Of a DNA stretch of 64,000 nt, positions 57,760-64,000 are shown piece by piece; the first letter of the stretch is position 1; each line of letters opens with the position of its first letter. The DNA comes from Rikenella microfusus (GTDB taxonomy: Bacteria > Bacteroidota > Bacteroidia > Bacteroidales > Tenuifilaceae): assembly GCA_020722565.1 (NCBI GenBank), contig DYKO01000003.1, positions 124,001 to 188,000 of the forward strand, in the 5' to 3' direction. Under the pieces are notes generated by a model. It ran no database searches. It had not been told where the DNA came from and worked only from the letters and a program-made list of their open reading frames with translations. Made by a program: the position numbers and the translations under genes.

Positions 57760-57969
57760 TTAACCTCCACTTATTAAATGAATAACCTGAACATCATCAC
57801 CCTCCCTGATGGTGGTCATGGAGTACTCATCCTTACGCACCACCCGTCCGTTTACCTTAACCACCAGCATTTTAAAGGTGAACCGTTTAATGGCCAGCAG
57901 CTCACTAATTGTAATGGCAGCCTTTTGAGTATCGATGGTTTCTGGTAGATTATTCAGAGTGATATTCAT
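57760..57969 (-). CDS. thiS: Sulfur carrier protein ThiS
   Basis: 69 residues, ubiquitin-like fold. The C-terminus is VIHLISGG with the essential Gly-Gly, and VVKVNGRVVRKDEYSMTTIREGDDVQ matches the family. ThiF adenylates the last Gly, and the thiocarboxylate donates sulfur for the thiazole of thiamin. The gene starts a unit with divIC and galM and has a long GC-rich leader. No TPP riboswitch motif is visible. The thiF-like gene is at 31.8 kb. Confidence 0.93.
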   Translation of the reverse strand: MNITLNNLPETIDTQKAAITISELLAIKRFTFKMLVVKVNGRVVRKDEYSMTTIREGDDVQVIHLISGG

Positions 57970-57991
57970 AATAAAAAAAATACATTTAGTT

Positions 57992-58102
57992 GGGCGTGTC
58001 CCTATGGGGTCGGGCTGTTACGGGCTCTGCTTCGCTTCGGCAATCCCTGTTTGCATTAGCAAACTGGGCAGTGCTGCTTACGCACCCTCCGCATCCATCA
58101 CG
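57992..58102 (-). repeat. GC-rich structured element in the thiS 5' leader
   Basis: A stretch much richer in GC than its surroundings, with short complementary arms: GGGCGTGTCCC at 57992-58003, TATGGGG-TCGGGCTG, GCTTCGCTTCGGC, TTTGCATTAGCAAA, and an end ATCCATCACGC. From memory it resembles a GC-rich element frequent in Bacteroidota genomes (start GGGCGT..CCC, GGTCGGGCT, end ATCC..ACGC). It lies between the -7 box (58103-58110) and the thiS ATG. Confidence 0.55.
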
Positions 58103-58110
58103 CAAAGATA
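58103..58110 (-). promoter_or_regulatory. -7 box TATCTTTG for the thiS-divIC-galM unit
   Basis: Minus-strand TAnnTTTG match. Transcription from it would give a leader of about 130 bases made mostly of the GC-rich element. No -33 TTTG seen. Confidence 0.45.
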
Positions 58111-58392
58111 TAAAATTCCAACATTTAAGAAAATAGGAATTTTTAATCGATTACACACCCCGATCGCTGATTTTGGTTCGAAATGATTATCATGCAATAC
58201 CCTTCCAAAGCAAAAATCAGTAAGGGGAGTTAAACCTTTTCTAATTTGTTGGGCTGCACCCTAAATCAAAATTCCATTGCATCCATATAAATTACCGAAT
58301 TCTAGGGGTAAATGCATAACTTTAATTACGATAAATAAGAATAAATGTTATAAATTTATCATCGCTAATTATATTTTAAAACCTTGCAAATC
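58111..58392. other. Intergenic region between divergent thiS and the nucleotidyltransferase-like gene
   Basis: AT-rich, with no gene and no complete promoter for the plus strand recognised. Confidence 0.45.
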
Positions 58393-58872
58393 ATGGAGAA
58401 AAATGAAATTCTTACCAAAAAAGTACTCACTGCGGTTGAATTGGAACGGATATTAGCCTATTGGAATTTTAAGGGAAATTCAGTTGTGGCGCTGTACGGC
58501 ACCTTTGATATTTTTCATCCTTCGGTTTTTGATTTAATCAACTTTGCAGCAGAGCAGGGGAATGAGCTTATAGTAGGCATTAAGCCCGATGAAGAGGTTA
58601 AAAAGGAGAGGGGTGAAGGCAAACCTGCCTTTAGCCAAGAGCAACGTGCGGCCATGGTGGCCCATCATCAGCTGGTATCGGCGGTTTACATATGTGAGCA
58701 GGGCCTGCAGGATTTCCTGCAAAAGGTGAAACCCGCAGTGGTTGTTTGCAGCTCCAATGCTTCTGAATCCGACAGAAAGAGCATTGAAACGGTGGGGGCT
58801 TGGAATGGCAAAGCCATGATATTTACAAGCAGCACCACTAGTATCAACGATATCATTTCAAAGTACAAATAG
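58393..58872 (+). CDS. Nucleotidyltransferase-fold protein with degenerate HxGH motif
   Basis: 160 residues from ATG 58393 (an in-frame TTG at 58384 is less likely). The fold looks like the RfaE domain II / glycerol-3-phosphate cytidylyltransferase group: VVALYGTFDIFHP, AAEQGNELIVGIKPDEEVKKERGEG, QEQRAAMVAHHQLVSAVYI and FLQKVKPAVVVC. The signature HxGH, where both His residues act in catalysis, is replaced by HPSV. This predicts a non-catalytic or diverged protein. The stop codon directly touches the radA GTG, so coupling is likely. Function unknown. Confidence 0.8.
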   Translation: MEKNEILTKKVLTAVELERILAYWNFKGNSVVALYGTFDIFHPSVFDLINFAAEQGNELIVGIKPDEEVKKERGEGKPAFSQEQRAAMVAHHQLVSAVYICEQGLQDFLQKVKPAVVVCSSNASESDRKSIETVGAWNGKAMIFTSSTTSINDIISKYK

Positions 58873-60252
58873 GTGGCCAAAACCAAAAGTGTTTACGTTT
58901 GCCAGAACTGCGGAGCCGAATCGGTGAAGTGGCTTGGCAAGTGTCCGGCTTGCGGTGAGTGGAATACGTATGTTGAGGAGCGTATAACACAGGAAACCAA
59001 AAAACGACCAGGGTTGGTTGCCGTATCGCGTAATGCTACTCCCAAACCGCTTAAGGATATTGAATCGAGCAATGAGAGGCGAATTGATACCCGCATTGGC
59101 GAGTTGAACCGAATACTTGGGGGAGGAATTGTGCCCGGGTCCCTGCTGCTTTTGGGGGGAGAGCCGGGAATAGGGAAATCAACGCTGGCACTTCAATTGG
59201 CACTGGGTTTACATCAGAACCGGGTACTATACATTTCGGGCGAGGAGAGCGCCCGGCAGGTAAAGCTTCGAGCCGATCGAATCAATCCTGCAAATCAGGA
59301 GTGTCTCATCCTAAACGAAACACTACTGGAGAATATTGTCACTCAAATCGAAAACGTATCGCCCGATTTGGTGGTAATTGATTCCATACAAACACTATAT
59401 ACTGATACCATTGAGTCGTCGCCCGGAAGCGTTTCGCAAATTCGCGAAACCGCAGCAGCGCTGTTACGCTATGCCAAAACCTCGGGTGTTCCCGTTATAC
59501 TAATTGGGCATATCACTAAGGACGGCAGTATTGCCGGCCCAAAGGTTCTTGAGCATATTGTTGATGTGGTGCTGCAGTTCGAGGGCGACCAGAATTACCT
59601 TTATCGAATCCTACGTTCATCGAAAAACCGCTTTGGGTCAACATCCGAGATAGGAATTTTTGAGATGCAGGGAAGCGGCCTGATAGAGGTGGCTAATCCG
59701 TCCGAAATACTTCTCTCACATCGCGATGATCATCTGAGCGGTATTGCAGTGGCTTCAACCATAGATGGAGCACGCCCGTTTCTAATCGAAACGCAGGCAT
59801 TAGTGAGCTCTGCGGTTTACGGAACACCCCAGCGCTCCACAACTGGTTTCGATCAGCGAAGACTCAACATGCTACTTGCGGTTTTAGAGCGCAGGGCCGG
59901 TTTTCGTTTAGCCAACAAGGATGTTTTTCTCAATATTGCCGGGGGGCTAAGAGTTAACGATCCAGCTATTGATCTTGCGGTAATTGCAGCAATTCTTTCT
60001 TCTACGCTCGATGTTGCCATTCCCGGCACCACCTGTTTTGCAGCAGAGGTTGGCCTATCGGGCGAAATTCGACCTGTGAACCGTATCGACCAACGAATTG
60101 CTGAGGCAAATAAGCTTGGAATGACCCGAATCTTTGTGTCCAAGTATAGCTCCAAGGGTCTTGAAAGCATTCTCAAAACATCAAAGGTTATAACGCTGGG
60201 TAGGGTTGAGGAACTGGTTCGGCATCTTTTTGGTCGCGATAGTGTTGAATAG
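58873..60252 (+). CDS. radA: DNA repair protein RadA
   Basis: 459 residues. The N-terminal zinc ribbon has Cys10, Cys13, Cys24 and Cys27 (VCQNCG..KCPACGEW). The RecA-like ATPase has Walker A GEPGIGKST (about 96-104), Walker B VVIDSIQ and the RadA-specific KNRFGST motif. The C-terminal Lon-like domain carries VFLNIAGGLRVNDPAIDLA and GLSGEIRPV. RadA/Sms helps branch migration in recombination. The GTG start (GTG GCC AAA ACC) fits the family N-terminus and follows the upstream stop with no spacer. Confidence 0.97.
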   Translation: MAKTKSVYVCQNCGAESVKWLGKCPACGEWNTYVEERITQETKKRPGLVAVSRNATPKPLKDIESSNERRIDTRIGELNRILGGGIVPGSLLLLGGEPGIGKSTLALQLALGLHQNRVLYISGEESARQVKLRADRINPANQECLILNETLLENIVTQIENVSPDLVVIDSIQTLYTDTIESSPGSVSQIRETAAALLRYAKTSGVPVILIGHITKDGSIAGPKVLEHIVDVVLQFEGDQNYLYRILRSSKNRFGSTSEIGIFEMQGSGLIEVANPSEILLSHRDDHLSGIAVASTIDGARPFLIETQALVSSAVYGTPQRSTTGFDQRRLNMLLAVLERRAGFRLANKDVFLNIAGGLRVNDPAIDLAVIAAILSSTLDVAIPGTTCFAAEVGLSGEIRPVNRIDQRIAEANKLGMTRIFVSKYSSKGLESILKTSKVITLGRVEELVRHLFGRDSVE

Positions 60253-60266
60253 TAAAGTAATTTACC

Positions 60267-61535
60267 ATGAAAATTGCAGTGATTGGTTTTGGTGCAGCAG
60301 CTATTGGACTACTTGAGAAACTTAGGGATAACAGCTATCAGGTTGATGTTTTTGAGAAGAGCAGCGATATCTACTCTTCCAGCATTTCAGGAATCCGAGC
60401 CGATGGTAAATTATTTGTATCCAACGAAATGGGTGGGGAGATCTATATCGATCCTTTGGTTCAGCATCGATTTGTGGATTACTACATCAACTTTACAGAT
60501 AAAAAGGAGGTAGAAACCGGGAAATCGTTTGCTTCAGCCCTCTACTATCAAAAATTTTACGAAAAGGGGTTTTTACCCGTTTCGTCGGAATTTTTCCATA
60601 TCGGAACCGATCAGCTCAAGGAGGTGCTTTTTAACATTTACGAGCATTTTAAAAGGTCATCAAACATTAGGTTTCATTTTAATACCGAGGTAACCCATCT
60701 GGAGGTTGTTTCCGATGGTGTCCTGATTAACGATGAGCAAAAGTTCGATTTGGCTGTGGTGGCCGTTGGCCGGAGCGGCCATAAGCTTATCAACAAAACT
60801 ATTTCTCAATACCCCGAGCTCATCCTGAATAATACCCGCGTTGACTTGGGAATTCGCTATGAGCTACCCAACCATATTGTTGATGATTTAAACCGTGAGA
60901 TGTATGAGTTTAAGGTAAAGTACAAGAGCCGAACGGGTTACATGGTTCGCACCTTTTGTAATAATCCATCGGGTTTTGTGGTTACCGAGAACTATGGCGA
61001 CTTTACCACAGTTAACGGCCATGCCAAAATGCGCGAAAAGAGCAGCAATACCAATTTTGCCATTCTGGCATCACTGGTTTTAACAGAACCTTTCAACGAC
61101 CCCATTGGTTATGGATCGTACATTGCCAAGCTGGCAAACCTACTTGCCGGAAGTGGGAAAGTAATTCTCCAAACCTATAGCCATTTCAAAGAATCGAAAA
61201 GAACAAAAAACCTGTATCGCGTTTTGCCCACACTGGAAGCGGATAAATATATTCTGGGCGATATCAACCTTGCATTCCCACGTCGTATCATCGAAAGCAT
61301 TATCGATTTTATTGAAAACCTGAATACGGTTATACCCGGAGTGGCCAATAACGATAATTTGGTTTATGCCCCGGAGATTAAGTTTTACTCAAACCGTTTG
61401 AACAATAGGGCCTCCGAACGTTTAAAGTTTATTGGCGATTGCTCCGGCGCAACCCGCTCCATTATTTACGCCACTGCTCATGGCTATTTATTGGGAGAGT
61501 GCATTTTGAATAATAGTTATAATATCGACATTTGA
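60267..61535 (+). CDS. FAD/NAD(P)-binding oxidoreductase of unknown substrate
   Basis: 422 residues. An N-terminal dinucleotide-binding fold (IAVIGFGAAAIGLLEKL, residues 3-19, with DVFEKSS acidic end) is followed by LAVVAVGRSGHKLI, a second GxG-type strand. A C-terminal FAD-type motif FIGDCSGATRSIIYATAHGY resembles the GD..G.a..G..a.A pattern of flavoproteins. No close family is recognised. The gene follows radA by 14 bases and precedes the ABC ATPase by 1 base, suggesting cotranscription without a clear shared role. Confidence 0.7.
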   Translation: MKIAVIGFGAAAIGLLEKLRDNSYQVDVFEKSSDIYSSSISGIRADGKLFVSNEMGGEIYIDPLVQHRFVDYYINFTDKKEVETGKSFASALYYQKFYEKGFLPVSSEFFHIGTDQLKEVLFNIYEHFKRSSNIRFHFNTEVTHLEVVSDGVLINDEQKFDLAVVAVGRSGHKLINKTISQYPELILNNTRVDLGIRYELPNHIVDDLNREMYEFKVKYKSRTGYMVRTFCNNPSGFVVTENYGDFTTVNGHAKMREKSSNTNFAILASLVLTEPFNDPIGYGSYIAKLANLLAGSGKVILQTYSHFKESKRTKNLYRVLPTLEADKYILGDINLAFPRRIIESIIDFIENLNTVIPGVANNDNLVYAPEIKFYSNRLNNRASERLKFIGDCSGATRSIIYATAHGYLLGECILNNSYNIDI

Positions 61536-61536
61536 G

Positions 61537-63129
61537 ATGCTTGAGGTTTCTGGGCTTACGGTTTCATTCAATGGCACTACAGTTGTTTCCGATATTGGAT
61601 TTAGCCTAAACCGTGGTGAGGTTTTAGGTTTTGTAGGTGAATCGGGCTCTGGAAAGTCGATAACCTCATTAGCCCTAATGGGACTTCTTCCACCAAATGC
61701 ACGAATTACATCAGGAAGGGCAATTCTCACCATAGACAACAACCCGATAGATTTAATTGAATTGCCCGAAACCCAGCACCGCCAGCTTAGGGGTAAAACA
61801 ATCGCTATGATATTTCAGGAACCCCATACCAGTCTTAATCCATCGATGCGGTGTGGAAAACAGGTAGTGGAGGCAATTGAGTTAAATACTTCTTTACGGG
61901 GCAAAAAGGCTAAGCAGCGTTGCATGGAATTATTTAAAGAGATGCAGCTTCCGGATCCCCAAAAGGTTTTTAATAGCTACCCCCATCAGTTGAGCGGTGG
62001 ACAGAAGCAAAGGGTTATGATTGCCATGGCTCTGGCTGGTGAGCCCAAGTTACTTATTGCCGATGAGCCCACTACTGCCCTCGACGTTACCGTTCAAAAA
62101 GAGATACTTGCATTACTCCGGCAGGTAAGGGAGCTGCATAACCTGGCAATAATTTTTATATCGCACGATTTGGCTGTAATATCTGAAATTGCCGATAGGA
62201 TTATGGTTATGCAGCAGGGCAGGTTGGTTGAGCAGGGAGTTGCTAACAATATTTTATGTTCACCAAGACACGCTTATACCCAACAGCTTATAAATTTTCG
62301 GAAGAAGATAAATCAACCCATTTCAACTCAGAATAGCTTAGACTTTAATAAACGAACAATATTTAAGGTATCGCAGGCAGTTGTTAATTACAGGGGTAAC
62401 AGCTGGTTTGATAAAGGATTCAGAGCTATTTCAAACGTATCGTTTACTCTTTATGAGGGTGAAACCCTTGGTCTGGTTGGCGAGTCGGGATCAGGGAAAA
62501 GCACACTGGGTCGGGTTCTTTTAAAACTTTTGGCTCTTCAATCCGGATTGGTTGAGTACGAGGGTATCCCGTTGAACTGTATGGGGCACAATCAGCTCAT
62601 GAGGTTTCGTCGGCAGGTTCAGCTGGTATTTCAGGATCCCTACTCGTCGTTGAATCCCCGATTAACCATTGAACAGGCGCTAATAGAGCCATTTTTATAT
62701 CACGGAATGGGTAATCGAAAGGAGGCTCGGCAAAACATGGCTAAATTGCTCGATGCAGTTGGCCTTCGAGCCGATAGCACCAACAGGTATCCGCATGAGT
62801 TTTCGGGCGGTCAACGGCAGCGTATAGTAATTGCCCGCGCCTTGATGCTTAAACCAACGGTACTGATTTGCGACGAGGTGCTTTCGGCTTTAGACGTATC
62901 AACCCAATCGCAAATGCTCGATTTGCTTCAAGAGTTAAAGCAAAACCATGGGCTTACCTATGTTTTTATTTCGCACGACTTATCAGTAGTGCGTAGCATT
63001 TGTAATAGGGTAGTTGTGCTACGTATGGGTCAAATTGAAGAGGAAGGGGCAGCCGAAGATATTTTCGATAGGCCCCAGAGTACTTATACAAAATCGCTTA
63101 TTGTGGCAATACCCGGTAAATTTTTCTAG
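61537..63129 (+). CDS. Peptide-type ABC transporter, two fused ATPase domains (DppD-DppF-like)
   Basis: 530 residues with two complete NBDs. Domain 1 has Walker A GESGSGKSI (about 35-43), signature LSGGQKQRVMIAMAL, Walker B LLIADEPTTALDVT and a switch His in FISHDLA. Domain 2 has GESGSGKST (about 322-330), FSGGQRQRIVIARAL, VLICDEVLSALDVS and FISHDLS. This matches fused oligopeptide, dipeptide or nickel importer ATPases (GsiA/YejF type). Permease and binding-protein genes are not in the window. ATG at 61537 is 1 base after the oxidoreductase stop. Confidence 0.9.
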   Translation: MLEVSGLTVSFNGTTVVSDIGFSLNRGEVLGFVGESGSGKSITSLALMGLLPPNARITSGRAILTIDNNPIDLIELPETQHRQLRGKTIAMIFQEPHTSLNPSMRCGKQVVEAIELNTSLRGKKAKQRCMELFKEMQLPDPQKVFNSYPHQLSGGQKQRVMIAMALAGEPKLLIADEPTTALDVTVQKEILALLRQVRELHNLAIIFISHDLAVISEIADRIMVMQQGRLVEQGVANNILCSPRHAYTQQLINFRKKINQPISTQNSLDFNKRTIFKVSQAVVNYRGNSWFDKGFRAISNVSFTLYEGETLGLVGESGSGKSTLGRVLLKLLALQSGLVEYEGIPLNCMGHNQLMRFRRQVQLVFQDPYSSLNPRLTIEQALIEPFLYHGMGNRKEARQNMAKLLDAVGLRADSTNRYPHEFSGGQRQRIVIARALMLKPTVLICDEVLSALDVSTQSQMLDLLQELKQNHGLTYVFISHDLSVVRSICNRVVVLRMGQIEEEGAAEDIFDRPQSTYTKSLIVAIPGKFF

Positions 63130-63136
63130 CTTAGGG

Positions 63137-64000
63137 TTAAAAGTATTCAATCTCGTTTATCTCAAAATCGGCTTGATTTTCACAATTTAGATTAAGATTA
63201 TCAGGAGTAACCGGCCGTTGCCAATCGTCGGTGGGGGATATATTCAGTGAGGGATCGGCGTAAACCTTTTTCATAAATTCACCAAAAATGGGAAGAGCCA
63301 TATTGGCACCCTGTCCAAAGGATAGGTTTTGGAAATGAACTGAACGATCCTCTGCACCTGTCCATACTCCTGCTACTAAATTTGGTGTGATACCCATAAA
63401 CCAACCGTCGGAATGGTTTTGGGTGGTTCCCGTTTTACCGGCTATATGTCCAGGAAGTTGATACTTATATCTGAGACGAACCCCTGTTCCCTGATTAACT
63501 ACGCCTTCGAGCAGGTTTATCATAAGATAGGCAGTTTGGTCGCTGATGGCCTCTACCTTACGAGTATTGAATGTGGCTAAAACGTTACCATTCCTATCTT
63601 CAATTCGGGTAACAAAAATAGGTTCTACAAACACTCCTTTGTTGGCATAGGTGCCGTAGGCCCCTACCATTTCGTATAGACTGAATTCAAAAGTACCTAA
63701 GAAAATGGAGTAAACCGGATCGACCCTGCTTTTTATCCCCATCTGCTTTATCATTTCAACCACTGCTTCTGGCGAAAATTGCTTCATTAGCCAGGCCGAA
63801 ATATTGTTCACAGAGTTTGATAAGCCCCATTTAAGGGTAACCATTTTCCCGTCGTATTTTGAATTACCAGAGTTTTTGGGAGACCAAATGGTGTCGCCCA
63901 CCATAAAGGTTTGCTGAACGTTGGGAACTTGTGTGCAGGGGGAGTATCCTTCTTGCATGGCAAGCGTGTAGAGAAAAGGCTTGATAGTAGAGCCCACCTG
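63137..64000 (-). CDS. Penicillin-binding protein 1A, C-terminal part, cut by window edge
   Basis: 287 residues of a class A PBP; the glycosyltransferase half lies beyond the right edge. The visible frame continues to the last base (VGSTIKPF). The three transpeptidase motifs are present: STIK (SxxK, catalytic Ser), SVN (SxN) in SNSVNNISAW, and KTGT in AGKTGTTQNHSDGWFMG. The enzyme cross-links peptidoglycan. It converges on the ABC gene with 7 bases between the stops. An internal GTG at 63997 should not be taken as the start. Confidence 0.95.
   Translation of the reverse strand, partial: QVGSTIKPFLYTLAMQEGYSPCTQVPNVQQTFMVGDTIWSPKNSGNSKYDGKMVTLKWGLSNSVNNISAWLMKQFSPEAVVEMIKQMGIKSRVDPVYSIFLGTFEFSLYEMVGAYGTYANKGVFVEPIFVTRIEDRNGNVLATFNTRKVEAISDQTAYLMINLLEGVVNQGTGVRLRYKYQLPGHIAGKTGTTQNHSDGWFMGITPNLVAGVWTGAEDRSVHFQNLSFGQGANMALPIFGEFMKKVYADPSLNISPTDDWQRPVTPDNLNLNCENQADFEINEIEYF

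Noticed and set aside
57970-58383. TPP riboswitch upstream of thiS
   Set aside because: The conserved CTGAGA and ACCTGAT-type blocks are not present on the minus strand; the GC-rich block folds differently.

Overview
The window looks like chromosomal DNA of a Bacteroidota bacterium, most likely in or near the Bacteroidales/Marinilabiliales. No species can be named from the sequence alone. Supporting signs are the -33 TTTG / -7 TAnnTTTG promoters, the scarcity of Shine-Dalgarno sites, GldA, DUF2147, DUF2461, DUF3078, DivIC and GH3 family proteins, a TonB receptor with an N-terminal carboxypeptidase-regulatory-like domain, giant secreted modular proteins, and signal peptides that are all followed by Gln. 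There is no phage, conjugation or CRISPR module. Most of the window is housekeeping DNA.

Layout. 0-4.4 kb, minus strand: the start of a DUF177 (YceD) gene, typA/bipA, a 1 kb non-coding gap and rfbB, then a plus-strand tRNA-Lys(CTT). 4.5-9.0 kb, plus: DUF2461, RlpA-SPOR, DUF2147, ComF (with no normal start codon), a YhbP-like protein and an SDR epimerase. 9.0-13.5 kb: an AT-rich accessory stretch with palindromic repeats, a His-rich membrane protein and a TonB receptor, the last two flanked by two related inverted elements. 13.5-19.8 kb, plus: GT90-like glycosyltransferase, DUF3078, GH3, deoxynucleoside kinase, grpE-dnaJ. 20.5-22.2 kb, minus: PiT-like transporter and hpt. 22.3-25.2 kb, plus: an overlapping pair of envelope proteins. 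25.2-30.5 kb, minus: a probable operon of a HAD-like phosphatase, glutaminyl cyclase, aspartase and a polytopic GT-C-like membrane protein. 30.6-36.2 kb, plus: meaB, thiF, riboflavin synthase, histidine kinase, gldA and a coiled-coil membrane protein. 36.7-56.2 kb, plus: two tandem paralogous genes of about 9.5 kb each for secreted proteins of 3165 and 3149 residues. 56.4-58.1 kb, minus: thiS-divIC-galM behind a GC-rich transcribed leader. 58.4-63.1 kb, plus: a nucleotidyltransferase-like protein with a broken HxGH motif, radA, an FAD-type oxidoreductase and a double-domain peptide-type ABC ATPase. The right edge cuts a minus-strand penicillin-binding protein 1A.

How it fits together. The strongest theme is the envelope and secretion. 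Eight predicted secretory proteins all have Gln right after the likely signal peptidase site, and the window encodes a lipoprotein glutaminyl cyclase that could turn this Gln into pyroglutamate. The giant paralogs share three similarly spaced Trp-rich modules, Ig/PKD-like C-terminal domains and an almost identical C-terminal motif, and neither has a recognisable T9SS sorting domain. They are the best candidate for something undescribed. Other points are a ComF gene whose conserved N-terminus has no canonical start codon, a pseudoenzyme-like nucleotidyltransferase, and a possibly mobile metal-uptake module.
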